A stretch of 64,000 nt of DNA from Streptantibioticus parmotrematis (GCF_019890615.1 NZ_JAINVZ010000003.1:62001-126000), one strand, 5' to 3'; shown: positions 1-9,522, numbered from the stretch's first letter. The notes: generated from the sequence alone by a model not told the origin. Made by a program: numbers and translations.

Positions 1-501
1 GGGTCCGGGGACGCCCATGGACCAGAAGTTGTCCTTCTTGCCCAGCCGCTGGATGCGCTCGGCCGGGACGCCGACGACGTCACGCCAGAGGGTCTCGGCC
101 TCGTCGTCGTCCTGGTAGACGGTGATCCACAGCTTCTCGGGCTCCAGGCCGTAGCCGCCCTGGTCCTGGGGCAGGGTGAGCAGCTCCCAGGCGAACTTGA
201 CGGCGCCTTCCTTGAAGTAGTCGCCGAACGAGAAGTTGCCGCACATCTGGAAGAACGTGCCGTGCCGGGTGGTCTTGCCGACCTCTTCGATGTCCGGGGT
301 GCGCACGCACTTCTGCACGCTCGTGGCGCGCGGGAAGGGCGGCTTGACCTCACCGAGGAAGTAGGGCTTGAACGGCACCATGCCCGCGGGGACCAGCAGC
401 AGCGTCGGGTCGTCCGCGATCAGGGACGCGGACGGCACGACCGTGTGCCCGCGCTCCTCGAAGAAGCGCAGCCAGCGCCTGCGGATTTCTGCCGACTCCA
501 T
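1..501 (-). CDS. alaS: Alanyl-tRNA synthetase, N-terminal part (runs off the window)
   Basis: This is the first 167 residues of alanyl-tRNA synthetase, which charges tRNA-Ala in the cytoplasm. The start ATG at 501 reads [19 protein letters not shown], the usual AlaRS opening, and AGAAGG lies upstream as ribosome binding site. The class II motif region follows with [15 protein letters not shown] and the segment [20 protein letters not shown]. The protein is cut at window base 1, where most of the catalytic, editing and C-Ala domains would follow. The start overlaps the stop of the upstream small gene as TGATG, so translation is probably coupled. Neighbouring small membrane-associated genes before alaS are usual in Streptomyces. 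Confidence 0.97.
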   Translation of the reverse strand, partial: MESAEIRRRWLRFFEERGHTVVPSASLIADDPTLLLVPAGMVPFKPYFLGEVKPPFPRATSVQKCVRTPDIEEVGKTTRHGTFFQMCGNFSFGDYFKEGAVKFAWELLTLPQDQGGYGLEPEKLWITVYQDDDEAETLWRDVVGVPAERIQRLGKKDNFWSMGVPGP

Positions 502-851
502 CAGTGGCCTTCTTTCTGCTGGTGATCCTGCGGGTGGACCCGTGAACGCACGTGGCCCCGGTAGGTGATCTGCGGGCGGTTGACGGGCAGCACGGCCCGG
601 TGCGGTGCGGGCTCCGGCCCGGGCTGGTCGTCCACACCCAGGATGCCGCCGAGTTCGGCTTCGCGCTCGGTCATTCCGGCGCGCACGTCGATCGCGAACT
701 GCCGCGCCCGGCCGCCGAGTTCGAGCGCCCGGTCGGCGGCGGTGGCCGCGAGGCTGTCGGGGCTGAGGCGGCGCACCGCCCGGTTGACCTTGGTGGTGGC
801 CCACACACCGGTCGAGACACCGGCGACGAACCAGAACAAGCGGCGGAACAT
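501..851 (-). CDS. DUF6167-type small protein with N-terminal membrane segment
   Basis: A 116-residue protein of the kind annotated as DUF6167 in Streptomyces, of unknown function. The N-terminus [21 protein letters not shown] forms one short hydrophobic segment (about residues 5-17). A basic amphipathic region follows ([24 protein letters not shown]), then a hydrophilic tail. The ATG at 851 has AAGGG about ten bases upstream. It sits 6 bp after the DUF948 gene and overlaps the alaS start by one base, so the three form a probable operon. The position next to alaS is conserved as I recall it, but no function follows from that. Confidence 0.8.
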   Translation of the reverse strand: MFRRLFWFVAGVSTGVWATTKVNRAVRRLSPDSLAATAADRALELGGRARQFAIDVRAGMTEREAELGGILGVDDQPGPEPAPHRAVLPVNRPQITYRGHVRSRVHPQDHQQKEGH

Positions 852-857
852 CGGGGA

Positions 858-1319
858 TCAGCCCTTCCCTCGAGTGCGGCGGCGGGCGCCCGGCAGCGCG
901 GCGCCCACGATCACCGTACGGCGCGCGGCGCGGGCCCTGGCGCGCCGGTCGGCCTTGGCGTCCTTGCGGTCCTGCGCCTGCAGGCCGACGGCGCGGCGCA
1001 CGCCGTAGCCGAACGCGGCGACCTTGACCAGCGGGCCGCCGAAGGTGGAGGCGACGGTGGTGGACAGCGCGGAGGCGTTGGCCGTGACCTCCTGGACATC
1101 GGCGGTGATGGTGTCGACGCGGTCGAGCTGGGTGTGCGCGGCGCGCACCGCCGCGGTGGCCTCGCCGAGCAGCGGCACGGCCTGCTCGGTGACGCCGGCG
1201 ACCAGCTCGGTGGCCTGCCGCAGGGTCTGCGCGAGCCGGACCAGCACCACGGCCAGGAACGACACCAGGATGGCCCAGAAGACGGCCACGATGAGGCCGG
1301 CCACCTCTCCACCGGACAC
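858..1319 (-). CDS. DUF948 family membrane protein
   Basis: A 153-residue protein with one N-terminal transmembrane helix ([23 protein letters not shown], about residues 4-26), then a helical heptad-like region ([19 protein letters not shown] onward) and a basic C-terminus rich in Arg and Ala. This is the DUF948 pattern: a membrane anchor plus cytoplasmic coiled coil, function unknown. I chose the GTG at 1319 because GAGGAG lies six bases upstream. An earlier in-frame ATG at 1388 has no such site and would add a low-complexity leader. It is followed after 6 bp by the DUF6167 gene and then alaS. Confidence 0.8.
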   Translation of the reverse strand: MSGGEVAGLIVAVFWAILVSFLAVVLVRLAQTLRQATELVAGVTEQAVPLLGEATAAVRAAHTQLDRVDTITADVQEVTANASALSTTVASTFGGPLVKVAAFGYGVRRAVGLQAQDRKDAKADRRARARAARRTVIVGAALPGARRRTRGKG

Positions 1320-1482
1320 TGCGGGCTCCTCGAAGTTCACGACGGTCGGCGGGCCGCTCGCGTACACCGGTCCGGACCCGGGGGCCACGGGACACGCGGG
1401 CGCGGGCGGCAGGGTTCCGACCCTATCGCGCCCGGGGCCGGTGCTCGTACCGAGTTCGGGGGTGACGCGCGGGCGGGAAACG

Positions 1483-1520
1483 CCGCAGCGCCGCGCGTAC
1501 TCGACGGCGCGGCGCTGCGG
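1483..1520 (-). terminator. Terminator hairpin downstream of rpsD
   Basis: A perfect 14-bp inverted repeat (1483-1496 with 1507-1520) with a 10-base loop lies 30 bp after the rpsD stop. There is no T-run, as is usual for high-GC actinobacterial terminators. Confidence 0.7.
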
Positions 1521-1549
1521 GGAGGTGCCGGGGACGGTCCGGGAGGACG

Positions 1550-2161
1550 TCAGCGGGCGTAGTACTCGACGACGAGCTGCTCGTCGCAGATCACCGGGAT
1601 CTCGCGGCGGTTGGGGTCGCGGTCCAGGCGGAACGCCAGGGCGTCCAGGTTGACCTGGAGGTACTTCGGGGTCTCGCCCTCTCCCGCCCAGCCGCCGGCC
1701 TTGGCGACCTGGAACGGGGTCTTGGCGCGGGAGCGCTCGCGGACCTGCACCACGTCGTCCGGGCGGACCCGGAAGGACGGGCGGTCGACCTTGCGGCCGT
1801 TGACCTCGATGTGACCGTGGACGACCATCTGCCGGGCCTGGTAGATGGTGCGGGCCAGGCCGGACCGCAGGACGAGCGCGTCCAGACGGCGCTCAAGCTC
1901 GATGATCAGCGCATCGCCGGTCTTGCCTTCGACCTTCCGAGCGCGGTCGTAGGCACGGCGCATCTGCGTCTCGCTGATGTCGTACTGGGCGCGCAGACGC
2001 TGCTTCTCCAGCAGACGGACCTTGTAGTCACTGTTCTGCTTGCGGCCGCGACCGTGCTCGCCGGGCGGGTACGGGCGGGCCTCGAAGTACTTGACAGCCT
2101 TCGGGGTCAGCGCGATGCCGAGCGCGCGGGACTTCTTGACCTTGGGACGCGACTGGTTCAC
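1550..2161 (-). CDS. rpsD: 30S ribosomal protein S4 (cysteine-free form)
   Basis: A 203-residue ribosomal protein S4, a primary binder of 16S rRNA that nucleates assembly of the small subunit body. The N-terminal S4 domain and the central S4 RNA-binding fold ([31 protein letters not shown]) are intact, and the C-terminus ends in QLVVEYYAR as in Streptomyces S4. The N-terminal zinc-binding cysteines found in many bacterial S4 proteins are absent, so this is the zinc-independent type. The GTG at 2161 is preceded by GGAG, with GGAGGT further upstream. It diverges from the DUF2470 gene, and an iron-box palindrome sits in the 55-bp gap between them. Confidence 0.97.
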   Translation of the reverse strand: MNQSRPKVKKSRALGIALTPKAVKYFEARPYPPGEHGRGRKQNSDYKVRLLEKQRLRAQYDISETQMRRAYDRARKVEGKTGDALIIELERRLDALVLRSGLARTIYQARQMVVHGHIEVNGRKVDRPSFRVRPDDVVQVRERSRAKTPFQVAKAGGWAGEGETPKYLQVNLDALAFRLDRDPNRREIPVICDEQLVVEYYAR

Positions 2162-2183
2162 GTTCTCCAGACCTCCATGTAAG

Positions 2184-2202
2184 TTAGGTGAGGCTTACCT
2201 TA
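2184..2202. promoter_or_regulatory. Iron box (DmdR/IdeR-type operator)
   Basis: The 19-bp sequence TTAGGTGAGGCTTACCTTA closely matches the palindromic iron box bound by DmdR1/IdeR/DtxR repressors (consensus close to TTAGGTTAGGCTAACCTAA). It lies between divergent rpsD and the DUF2470 gene, directly upstream of the latter's ribosome binding site. By analogy with known sites it should repress the DUF2470 gene when iron is plentiful. Confidence 0.85.
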
Positions 2203-2216
2203 GCGGAGGAGATCGC

Positions 2217-3041
2217 ATGTTTCGACCCGGGAACCCCATGCCCAGCGCGGACCACACCGCCACCGGCGCGGTGGGTGAGGAACGCGAGGAGCACGGTCAG
2301 CCGCGTCCCGAAGAGGAATACGCGCCCAGCAGGCCGACGGCCGCGGAACGCGCGCGAACTCTAGTCGAGGGTAACGCCTCCGCCGTGCTGGTCATTCCCG
2401 GACTTGACCTGGCGGAACAGCATCTGATGATGCCGGTCGAGCGCGTCGTGGAGGCCGAGGGCGACGTCCTGCTGCTGTTTCCGCCGGATTCCCCGGCGGT
2501 ACGGGCGGCCACCCACGCCGAGGACGACGAGCTCACCGCTGTGCTGGAAATCACCGACGTCGCCCCGGTCGCGGTGCCGCACCGCATCCGCGGGCGGGCC
2601 TGGGTCGCGGGGTGGCTGACCAAGGCGCGCGACCGCACCCGGCCCGGCTGGCTGCGGCTGGAGATCGGCGAGGGCTCGGTGGACGACCTGTGGGGTGCCG
2701 AGCATGTCGAGCCCGACGAATTCGCCGCCGCCCGCCCCGATCCGCTCGCCGTCCACGAGGCGGAGCTCCTCCAGCACCTCGCCTCCGCCCACGACGACCA
2801 GCTGTCCTGGCTGTGCGCGCTGGTCGACGACGGCACCGGGCGCTGCCCGGCGGCCGATGACGCGGTGCCACTGGCACTGGACCGCTACGGCCTGCGGATG
2901 CGCTTCGCCGGGCGCGGCGGCGGCTTCGACGCCCGCTTCGAGTTCCCGGTGCCGGTGGCGGGGATCGACGACCTGCGCCGGTCGATGCACGCCCTGTTCG
3001 ACGCCGCCCACGCGGCACGGCAGGACGGGCCCGACGCGTAG
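2217..3041 (+). CDS. DUF2470 domain protein, iron-regulated
   Basis: A 274-residue protein. Its C-terminal third, from about residue 180 (DPLAVHEAELLQHLASAHDDQL onward), matches the DUF2470 fold, the family that includes the C-terminal half of HugZ-type haem-degrading proteins and plant glutamyl-tRNA reductase binding protein. The N-terminal half is a split-barrel-like region (EGNASAVLVIPGLDLAEQ, residues about 51-68). The ATG at 2217 has GGAGGA six bases upstream and sits just after an iron box. Together these suggest a role in haem or iron homeostasis, but no catalytic residue can be assigned from sequence alone. A YciI gene follows 10 bp later, probably in the same transcript. Confidence 0.8.
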   Translation: MFRPGNPMPSADHTATGAVGEEREEHGQPRPEEEYAPSRPTAAERARTLVEGNASAVLVIPGLDLAEQHLMMPVERVVEAEGDVLLLFPPDSPAVRAATHAEDDELTAVLEITDVAPVAVPHRIRGRAWVAGWLTKARDRTRPGWLRLEIGEGSVDDLWGAEHVEPDEFAAARPDPLAVHEAELLQHLASAHDDQLSWLCALVDDGTGRCPAADDAVPLALDRYGLRMRFAGRGGGFDARFEFPVPVAGIDDLRRSMHALFDAAHAARQDGPDA

Positions 3042-3051
3042 GCTCCCGATC

Positions 3052-3351
3052 ATGTTTGTCGTCGAACTGACCTACACCGCGCCCCTGGACCGCGTCGACG
3101 CGCTGCTGGAGCGGCACGTCGCCTGGCTGGAAGAGCAGTACGCGGCCGGAGTGCTGCTCGCCTCCGGCCGCAAGAACCCCCGGGACGGCGGCGTGCTGCT
3201 CGCCGTCGCCCCCGACCGCGCGGCCATCGAGGCCCTGGTGGCCACCGACCCGTTCCACGAGGGAGGCGTGGCCGAGTACCGCGTCCTGGAGTTCGCGGCG
3301 ACCAAGACGGCGCCCGCGCTGGAGCAGTACCGCGAGCAGCTGCCGGCCTGA
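3052..3351 (+). CDS. YciI family protein
   Basis: A 99-residue single-domain protein of the YciI/DGPF-like dimeric ferredoxin-like fold. The conserved features are an N-terminal beta strand (MFVVELTYTAPLDRVDALLERH), a central His in the helix (RHVAWLEEQYAAG) and the DPFHEGGVAEYRVLEF segment, which carries the conserved Asp-Pro-Phe. YciI proteins act in diverse ways and most have no known substrate. The ATG at 3052 lies 10 bp after the iron-regulated DUF2470 gene, so it may share its promoter. A bidirectional terminator separates it from convergent rarA. Confidence 0.85.
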   Translation: MFVVELTYTAPLDRVDALLERHVAWLEEQYAAGVLLASGRKNPRDGGVLLAVAPDRAAIEALVATDPFHEGGVAEYRVLEFAATKTAPALEQYREQLPA

Positions 3352-3359
3352 GAATGCCG

Positions 3360-3396
3360 GGCGTCGCGGCGGGGCGTCCGTCCCGGCCGCGACGCC
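3360..3396. terminator. Bidirectional terminator between YciI gene and rarA
   Basis: An 11-bp perfect inverted repeat (3360-3370 with 3386-3396) with a 15-base loop lies between convergent genes and could end transcripts from either side. Confidence 0.6.
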
Positions 3397-3400
3397 TCGC

Positions 3401-3438
3401 GCTCACTCCACCGTCAGGCGCTCACTCCCCCGTCAGGC
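3401..3438. repeat. Tandem repeat spanning the rarA stop codon
   Basis: Two 19-bp copies (3401-3419 and 3420-3438) differ at one base, with a partial third copy on the downstream side. The copy at 3420-3438 contains the last rarA codons and its stop (3422-3424). The other copy is placed immediately downstream, so the gene tail has been duplicated into the spacer. Confidence 0.85.
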
Positions 3439-4771
3439 GCTCCCTGACCCGGTCCAGCACGTCCGCGTAGCGGGCCTCGGCGCCGTAGCGGGTGGGCTCG
3501 TAGTACCGCTTGCCGTGCACCTCGTCGGGGGCGTACTGCTGGGCGGCGATGGCACCGGGCAGGTCGTGCGGGTAGGCGTAGCCCTCGCCGTGGCCCAGCT
3601 TGGTCGCGCCCTTGTAGTGGCTGTCGCGCAGGTGCGCCGGGACCGGCCCCGCCAGCCCCTTGCGCACGTCCGACAGGGCCGCGTCGATCGCCAGGTAGGC
3701 CGCGTTGGACTTCGGCGCGAGCGCCAGCGCGATGGTCGCCTGGGACAGCGTGATGCGGGCCTCGGGGAAGCCGATCATCGCGACCGCCTGCGCGGCGGCG
3801 ACGGCCGTCTGGAGCGCCTGCGGGTCGGCCAGCCCGATGTCCTCGCTGGCGGAGATCATCAGCCTGCGGGCGATGAAGCGGGGGTCCTCACCGGCCTCGA
3901 TCATCCGGGCCAGGTAGTGCAGCGCGGCGTCCACGTCGGAGCCGCGGATCGACTTGATCAGGGCGCTGGCCACGTCGTAGTGCTGGTCGCCCGCGCGGTC
4001 GTACTTCACCGCCGCCCGGTCGACGGCCGCCTCCAGCACCGGCAGCGTGATCTCGTCCTCGCCGCGCGCCAGGGCCGATCCGGCGCCCGCCTCCAGGGCG
4101 GTCAGGGCGCGCCGCGCGTCACCGCCCGCGATGCGCAGCAGGTGCGCCTCGGCGTCCTCGGGGAGGGTGACCGCGCCGTCCAGCCCGCGCGCGTCGCTCA
4201 GCGCGCGGTGCAGCAGCCCGCGGATGTCCTCGTCGGTGAGGGCTTCGAGGGTCAGCAGCAGCGAGCGGGACAGCAGCGGGGAGATGATCGAGAAGTACGG
4301 GTTCTCGGTGGTGGCGGCGATCAGGGTGACCCAGCGGTTCTCCACGGCGGGCAGCAGGGAGTCCTGCTGGGCCTTGCTGAAACGGTGGATCTCGTCCAGG
4401 AACAGCAGCGTCTCACGGCCGTACCCGCCCGACTCGCGGCGGGCGCTGTCGATGACCGCGCGGACCTCCTTGACGCCCGCCGTGATCGCCGACAGCTCGA
4501 CGAAGCGGCGGTTGGTGGCGTGGCTGACCACGTAGGCGAGGGTGGTCTTGCCGGTCCCCGGCGGCCCCCACAGGATGACCGAGGCGGGCCCCGCGGGGCC
4601 GCCCGCGCCCTCGCCGACGAGCCTGCGCAGCGGCGAGCCCGCGCCGAGCAGGTGTTGCTGGCCCACCACCTCGTCCAGGGTGCGCGGGCGCATGCGCACC
4701 GGGAGCGGGCTGGCTCCGGGCTCCTTGGCCTGGCGGTCCTCGGCGGCGGCGGTGAACAGGTCGGGTTCCAC
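3422..4771 (-). CDS. rarA: Replication-associated recombination protein A (RarA/MgsA-like AAA+ ATPase)
   Basis: A 449-residue AAA+ ATPase of the RarA/Mgs1/WRNIP1 family, which acts at stalled replication forks. Walker A is GPPGTGKTT near residue 76, Walker B is [10 protein letters not shown] near residue 125, sensor 1 is IAATTENP, and the C-terminal tetramerisation domain ends in [20 protein letters not shown] placed the start at the GTG at 4771 (reading [13 protein letters not shown]) because that matches the family N-terminus. The ATG-like start at 4801 would add ten atypical residues. No good Shine-Dalgarno precedes either. The last codons and stop lie in a 19-bp tandem repeat, and the upstream spacer consists partly of a repeat of the VKOR tail. 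Confidence 0.95.
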   Translation of the reverse strand: MEPDLFTAAAEDRQAKEPGASPLPVRMRPRTLDEVVGQQHLLGAGSPLRRLVGEGAGGPAGPASVILWGPPGTGKTTLAYVVSHATNRRFVELSAITAGVKEVRAVIDSARRESGGYGRETLLFLDEIHRFSKAQQDSLLPAVENRWVTLIAATTENPYFSIISPLLSRSLLLTLEALTDEDIRGLLHRALSDARGLDGAVTLPEDAEAHLLRIAGGDARRALTALEAGAGSALARGEDEITLPVLEAAVDRAAVKYDRAGDQHYDVASALIKSIRGSDVDAALHYLARMIEAGEDPRFIARRLMISASEDIGLADPQALQTAVAAAQAVAMIGFPEARITLSQATIALALAPKSNAAYLAIDAALSDVRKGLAGPVPAHLRDSHYKGATKLGHGEGYAYPHDLPGAIAAQQYAPDEVHGKRYYEPTRYGAEARYADVLDRVRERLTGE

Positions 4772-4791
4772 GACAAGGAGCCTAGGACACG

Positions 4792-4840
4792 GCACTGACA
4801 ACGGCGCAGGCGCTCAGAACTGGCAACGCGCAGGCGCTCA
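4792..4840. repeat. Tandem repeat starting at the VKOR stop codon
   Basis: Copies of 24 bp (4817-4840) and 25 bp (4792-4816) read on the minus strand as TGAGCGCCTGCGC followed by a variable end. The first begins exactly at the VKOR stop TGA. The second copy has one inserted base. Together they make up most of the 66-bp spacer between VKOR and rarA. Confidence 0.85.
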
Positions 4841-5476
4841 GAGCAGGGTGCGCCAGTACGACCACCAGCGGGTCAGGATGAGCATCACCAGGACCCCGTA
4901 CCACAGGATCGGGACCGCCCAGTGGAACTCCTCCACCACCTGCTTGACGCCCGCGGGCACCGGGATCACGCGGTTCTTCACGTTGTGCGCGAGGGTGTAC
5001 CAGAAGGCGGCGATGGTGCCGACCCAGGCCATCATGCACCAGGGGCACAGCGAGCCGATCGAGTACAGCGACTCGTACTGGAGCCAGGTGACGAACCCGA
5101 CGCCGAAGAGCGTGCCGGCCTGCAGGCCGAGCCAGAACCAGCGGCGGAACCGGGCCCTGGCGAGCACCGCCATGCCCACGCAGATGAGCACCGGGTAGGC
5201 GACCAGGCCGATCATCGGGTTGGGGAAGCCGAAGACCTTCGCCTGGTGGCTCTTCATGATGTTGCCGCAGGAGATGATCGGGTTGATGCTGCACCCGGGC
5301 ACGAAGTTGGGGTTCTTGTACAGCTGGAACTCGTCCAGCGTGATGTACCAGGCGGCGAGCAGGCCCAGCACGCCGCACACCACCAGCAGGACACCGAACG
5401 CCCGGCCCCCGCCGATGAGCTCCGGCTCGTCGTGCCGTTCCTCGCTACGGGTCTCTTCGAGCGCCGATGTCGTCAT
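4838..5476 (-). CDS. Vitamin K epoxide reductase family membrane protein (VKOR)
   Basis: A 212-residue membrane protein of the VKOR family, which reoxidises extracytoplasmic DsbA-like thiol oxidases using quinone. The key cysteines are all visible: a loop pair in [18 protein letters not shown] (about residues 55-72) and the membrane-embedded redox motif CPWCMMAW (about residue 140). At least four hydrophobic segments are clear, beginning with [20 protein letters not shown]. There is no fused thioredoxin domain, so it needs a separate DsbA partner. The ATG at 5476 has AGAAGG seven bases upstream; longer in-frame starts lack a site. It is transcribed toward rarA. Confidence 0.92.
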   Translation of the reverse strand: MTTSALEETRSEERHDEPELIGGGRAFGVLLVVCGVLGLLAAWYITLDEFQLYKNPNFVPGCSINPIISCGNIMKSHQAKVFGFPNPMIGLVAYPVLICVGMAVLARARFRRWFWLGLQAGTLFGVGFVTWLQYESLYSIGSLCPWCMMAWVGTIAAFWYTLAHNVKNRVIPVPAGVKQVVEEFHWAVPILWYGVLVMLILTRWWSYWRTLL

Positions 5477-5636
5477 GTCGCCTTCTGTCGCCGTGTCCAA
5501 GGGATCGCGCCCCGGTGAGGTGCGTCCACCACCGGTCCGCCCACTACCAGACTGCACGGCGCCGCGTGCGAACGGTAGGCGCCGGGGCATCATTGTGCAC
5601 CAGCCGTCCCGGCCGCATACCGCGGACCGGCGAAGA

Positions 5637-6158
5637 TCACAGGTCCCGGAACGGCGTCGCGTAGACCGCCTCGCCGCGCGGCCCGCCGTCGTAGCCGCCG
5701 AGCGGCAGCGCCTGGAACACCGCGTCCGGCACCTCGTACGGCCCGCTCACCCCGTGCAGCGACGCCGGGGCGAAGCCGAAGCGCCGGTAGTAGCGAGGGT
5801 CGCCCAGCACCACCACCAGCCGTTCACCGGTCGCGTCCGCCGCCGCCAGCACCGCTCTGACCAGTGCCGTTCCATACCCCTGCCGCTGCCACGACGGGGA
5901 GACGGCGACCGGGGCCAGGGCGAGCGCGTCGCCCTCGGTGCCCGTGCCCTCGACGCGCAGCCGGGTCAGCAGGGCGTGCCCGGCGACCTGGCCGTCGGGC
6001 GCCTCGGCCACCCAGGACAGCCCGGGCAGCCAGCAGGCGTCACGGCGCAACGCGTCGACGAGATCCGCCTCGACGGGGGACGGGAAGGCACTCAGGTTGA
6101 CGGCTCGGACCGCCTCGTGGTCGGCGGGGCGCTCCGGCCGGGTCAGGATCGAGTCCAT
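5637..6158 (-). CDS. GNAT family N-acetyltransferase
   Basis: A 173-residue GNAT acetyltransferase, probably acetyl-CoA dependent and cytoplasmic. The acyl-CoA binding pyrophosphate loop is visible as QRQGYGTALVRAVL (about residues 90-103), preceded by beta strand 4 (LALAPVAVSPSW) and followed by the conserved YYRRFGF segment (about residue 125), which resembles the YhbS type. The ATG at 6158 has AGGATGG upstream. The open frame continues upstream only as an antisense-like reading of hisS, so I cut it here. The substrate is unknown. It lies after the hisS terminator and is probably a separate transcript. Confidence 0.88.
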   Translation of the reverse strand: MDSILTRPERPADHEAVRAVNLSAFPSPVEADLVDALRRDACWLPGLSWVAEAPDGQVAGHALLTRLRVEGTGTEGDALALAPVAVSPSWQRQGYGTALVRAVLAAADATGERLVVVLGDPRYYRRFGFAPASLHGVSGPYEVPDAVFQALPLGGYDGGPRGEAVYATPFRDL

Positions 6159-6176
6159 ACCGCCATCCTGCCCGCA

Positions 6177-6210
6177 CGGCCCCGGACCGCGCACGCGGTG
6201 TCCGGGGCCG
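6177..6210 (-). terminator. Terminator hairpin downstream of hisS
   Basis: An 11-bp perfect inverted repeat (6177-6187 with 6200-6210) lies 35 bp past the hisS stop. Confidence 0.65.
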
Positions 6211-6244
6211 TGGGGAACGCGACCGGATCCGGCCGCGGCACCGC

Positions 6245-7507
6245 TCAGCCCAGGCGTTCCCGCAGGGTCGCGGCGACCGCGGTCAGCGGGACCGGGGTCT
6301 GCTCGCCGCTCTCCAGGTCCTTCAGCTGGACGTGGCCCTCGTCCAGGTCCCGCTCCCCCGCCACGATCGCGTAGCGGGCGCCGGAGCGGTTGGCCGATTT
6401 CATCGCGTTCTTCAGGCCCTTGCCGCCGAACGCGAAGTCGGCCGCGACGCCCTCCCGGCGCAGCTCGGTGACGACCGCGAACAGCGCGCGCCGCGCCTGC
6501 TCGCCCAGCGGCACCGCGAACACCTGGGTGGGGGCGGGCAGTTCGAGCTCGACGCCCTCCGCCCTCAGGGCCAGCACCGTGCGGTCGACGCCCAGCGCCC
6601 AGCCGACCGAGGGCAGCGCCGGGCCGCCGATCATCTCCGACAGGCCGTCGTAGCGGCCGCCGCCGCCGACCGCGGACTGCGAACCGAGGCCGTCGTGGAC
6701 GAACTCGAAGGTGGTGCGGGTGTAGTAGTCGAGGCCGCGCACCAGCTTGGGGTCGTCCTCGAACAGCACGCCCGCCTCGGTCAGCAGCTCGCGCACCTGG
6801 TCGTGGTAGGCGCGGCACGCCTCGCACAGGTGGTCGCGCATCATCGGCGCGCCGACCAGCTGCTTCTGCACCGCCTCGCGCTTGTCGTCGAGCACCCGCA
6901 GCGGGTTGATGTCGATGCGGCGGCGGGTCTCCTCGTCCAGGTCGAGGCCGCGCAGGAACTCCTGGAGGGCGGCACGGTAGACCGGACGGCACTCCTTGTC
7001 GCCGAGGGAGTTGAGCAGCAGGCGGAAGTTGCGCAGGCCCAGCGACTGGTACGCGTCCACCGCGAGGATGATCAGCTCGGCGTCGAGCGCCGGGTCCTCG
7101 GTGCCCAGCGCCTCGGCGCCGACCTGCGAGAAGTGGCGGTAGCGGCCGGCCTGCGGGCGCTCGTAGCGGTAGTACGAGCCGGAGTACCACAGCTTCACCG
7201 GCAGGTTGCCCTGCTTGTGCAGGTTGGCCTGGAGGGCGGCGCGCAGGACGGAGGCGGTGCCCTCGGGGCGCAGCGCCAGCTCGTCACCGCCCTTGGTGGT
7301 GAGGGTGTACATCTCCTTGGTCACGATGTCGGTGGACTCGCCGACACCTCGGGAGAACAGCTCGACCTGCTCGAAGCCGGGCGTCTCCACATAGCCGTAG
7401 CCGGCGCGCCTGAGCGGCGCGGCGATCGCCTCACGCACCGCGAGGAACGCGGCGGAGTCCGGCGGGATCAGGTCGTAGGTGCCCTTGGGGGCGGAGAAGG
7501 TGTTCAC
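6245..7507 (-). CDS. hisS: Histidyl-tRNA synthetase
   Basis: A 420-residue class II histidyl-tRNA synthetase, the usual bacterial length. The N-terminus reads [17 protein letters not shown]. Motif 2 is visible as [20 protein letters not shown], the histidine-A loop as [16 protein letters not shown], and motif 3 as [13 protein letters not shown]. The C-terminal anticodon-binding domain carries [21 protein letters not shown] chose the GTG at 7507 because it gives the family N-terminus, 13 bp after the stop of the metallo-hydrolase. The GAGGAA ahead of it is about 18 bases away, further than ideal, so the exact start is uncertain. A hairpin follows the gene. Confidence 0.96.
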   Translation of the reverse strand: MNTFSAPKGTYDLIPPDSAAFLAVREAIAAPLRRAGYGYVETPGFEQVELFSRGVGESTDIVTKEMYTLTTKGGDELALRPEGTASVLRAALQANLHKQGNLPVKLWYSGSYYRYERPQAGRYRHFSQVGAEALGTEDPALDAELIILAVDAYQSLGLRNFRLLLNSLGDKECRPVYRAALQEFLRGLDLDEETRRRIDINPLRVLDDKREAVQKQLVGAPMMRDHLCEACRAYHDQVRELLTEAGVLFEDDPKLVRGLDYYTRTTFEFVHDGLGSQSAVGGGGRYDGLSEMIGGPALPSVGWALGVDRTVLALRAEGVELELPAPTQVFAVPLGEQARRALFAVVTELRREGVAADFAFGGKGLKNAMKSANRSGARYAIVAGERDLDEGHVQLKDLESGEQTPVPLTAVAATLRERLG

Positions 7508-7520
7508 TTCGATGACGTCG

Positions 7521-8228
7521 TCACATTCCTCGTCGCGGAGCCGGTTCGGCTCCGTGGCCGCGGGCCACCTCACCCAGGAACGGGTTGGTGGCGCGCTCGC
7601 GGCCGATGGTGGTCTGGGGGCCGTGGCCGGACAGCACCACGGTCGAGTCGTCGAGCGGCAGGCACACGCGGGCCAGCGACTCGAGGATCTCGGCGTGCGA
7701 ACCGCCGGGCAGGTCGGTGCGTCCGATGGAGCCGGCGAACAGCAGGTCGCCCGAGAAGAACACCGAGGGAATCTCGGACGTGTCGGGCAGCCGGAAGGTC
7801 ACCGACCCCTTGGTATGGCCGGGCGCGTGCGCCACGGTGAACTCCAGACCGGCGAGCGCCAGCGTGGCGCCGTCCGACAGCTCGCGGACGTCGTCCGGCT
7901 CGCCCACGGTCAGCTCGCCCAGCAGCTGCTGCCCGATCGAGCGGCCCAGCGACCTGGCCGGGTCGCTCATCATGTAGCGGTCCTCGGGGTGGATCCAGGC
8001 CGGTATGTCATGGGCCCCGCAGACCGGGACGACCGAGGCGACGTGGTCGATGTGGCCGTGCGTGAGAATCGCGGCGACCGGCTTGAGCCGGTGCTTGGCG
8101 AGCAGTTCCTCGACGCCCGGGGCGGCTTCGTGCCCCGGGTCGATGATCACGCATTCCTCACCGGCGGCGGGGGCGACCACGTAGCAGTTGGTCCCCCAGG
8201 CCCCGGCCGGGAACCCGGCAATGAGCAC
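7521..8228 (-). CDS. Metallo-beta-lactamase fold hydrolase (glyoxalase II-like)
   Basis: A 235-residue MBL-fold metal hydrolase. The zinc-binding motif appears as THGHIDH near residue 57, with a further ligand His in APGHTKGSV near residue 136, Asp in [16 protein letters not shown] near residue 160, and the last His in LSGHGPQT near residue 200. This arrangement is that of glyoxalase II-like thioesterases. The true substrate is not evident. The GTG at 8228 reads [17 protein letters not shown], a typical family start. It lies just upstream of hisS, probably cotranscribed, and diverges from the cyclophilin gene. Confidence 0.9.
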   Translation of the reverse strand: MLIAGFPAGAWGTNCYVVAPAAGEECVIIDPGHEAAPGVEELLAKHRLKPVAAILTHGHIDHVASVVPVCGAHDIPAWIHPEDRYMMSDPARSLGRSIGQQLLGELTVGEPDDVRELSDGATLALAGLEFTVAHAPGHTKGSVTFRLPDTSEIPSVFFSGDLLFAGSIGRTDLPGGSHAEILESLARVCLPLDDSTVVLSGHGPQTTIGRERATNPFLGEVARGHGAEPAPRRGM

Positions 8229-8471
8229 GATCGTCCTTCACTCGGCTGCGAACTGTCTCGTACGCGGCGAGCCCTCCGGCGACCTGCGGTCCGTGGCGGG
8301 TTCCCGCGGACGACGAGCCTACCGGCGGCGACGGTGCTCACGCGAACCCGTATCGTCACCGGCGCACAGTGACGGATGGCAGCATTCACGCAGCATCGTC
8401 AACGGTCCGCGGGAGAACCGGTCACCCGCGGGCACCTCGGGCAACGAGATCGGCATCGGGAGAGGGCTGAA

Positions 8472-9302
8472 GTGGTCAGCAAGGATCAGCGGCGGCGCCA
8501 GCTCGCCCGCCAGAAGTTCGAGCGCCAGCAGCAGCGCAGGGCGCAGCAGCGGTCCAGGTCACGGCGGCGCAACCTGGTCATCGCCTCGGTGGTGGCCGTG
8601 GTGCTGGCCGCGAGCGGCGCGGTGTGGGCGTCCACCGGGCTCGGCGGCGACAAGTCGACCTCGGCCGGCTCCTCCCCGTCGGCCTCCACGGCGTCCCGGG
8701 CGAAGGACCCCTGCGGCAAGGCGGCGGCGGGCTCGCCGGGCAAGAAGCAGTGGAAGACCGAGCCGTCGATGAACATCTCCACCGGCTCCGCGTACACCAT
8801 GGACCTGTCGACGACCTGCGGCGACATCTCCATGAAGCTGGACGCCGCCAAGGCGCCGCACACCGTCAACTCCTTCAAGTTCCTCGCCGACCAGCACTTC
8901 TTCGACCACACCAAGTGCCACCGGCTCACCACCTCCGGCATCTTCGTGCTCCAGTGCGGCGACCCGACCGGCACCGGCCAGGGCGGCCCCGGCTACACCA
9001 TCCCGGACGAGAACCTGAGCGCGTTCGGCAAGAAGGGCTCCGACGGCACGGTGACGTACCCGGCGGGCACCGTGGCGATGGCCAACACCGGCCAGCCGCA
9101 CACCGGCGGCAGCCAGTTCTTCCTGGTCTACAAGGCGAGCCCGCTCGCGCCCAGCTACACCCCGTTCGGCACCATCAGCCCGGCTGGCATGAAGGTGCTG
9201 CAGAAGATCGCCGCCGCGGGCAGCGCTCCGGCCGACGCCAACGGCAACACCGCGCCCAACGCGACCGTGGTGATCGACAAGGCGACGGTCAGCAAGGACT
9301 GA
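8472..9302 (+). CDS. Membrane-anchored cyclophilin-type peptidyl-prolyl isomerase
   Basis: A 276-residue cyclophilin that catalyses cis-trans isomerisation of peptidyl-proline bonds, here held outside the membrane. Residues 1-34 are very basic and cytoplasmic. A transmembrane helix follows (LVIASVVAVVLAASGAVWAS, about 35-54), then a Ser/Thr-rich linker. The cyclophilin domain starts near residue 100, with CHRLTTSGIFVLQCGDP and GTVAMANTGQPHTGGSQFF as its hallmark segments. The GTG at 8472 has GGAGAGGG just upstream; the longer open frame upstream has no site. It diverges from the metallo-hydrolase gene and precedes the DUF349 gene. Confidence 0.93.
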   Translation: MVSKDQRRRQLARQKFERQQQRRAQQRSRSRRRNLVIASVVAVVLAASGAVWASTGLGGDKSTSAGSSPSASTASRAKDPCGKAAAGSPGKKQWKTEPSMNISTGSAYTMDLSTTCGDISMKLDAAKAPHTVNSFKFLADQHFFDHTKCHRLTTSGIFVLQCGDPTGTGQGGPGYTIPDENLSAFGKKGSDGTVTYPAGTVAMANTGQPHTGGSQFFLVYKASPLAPSYTPFGTISPAGMKVLQKIAAAGSAPADANGNTAPNATVVIDKATVSKD

Positions 9303-9522
9303 GGCCGCCCCGGCGATATTCGCCTCCCGGGGATGCGGACAGCCGGGGCGCCGGTCGCCTATGTTTGCGTTGTACAGGGCGCCCGCGCCGACGGCTGCCG
9401 CCCGGCTCGATCAGGAGCAACAAAACAGCACGTCGGAGCGGCCGGGCGGGCCCCGGCCGGAGAGAACTGTGGACGATGCCCGAAGCGCCGGCGACGGCCG
9501 GGCATCACGTGGAGGAGGCGCT

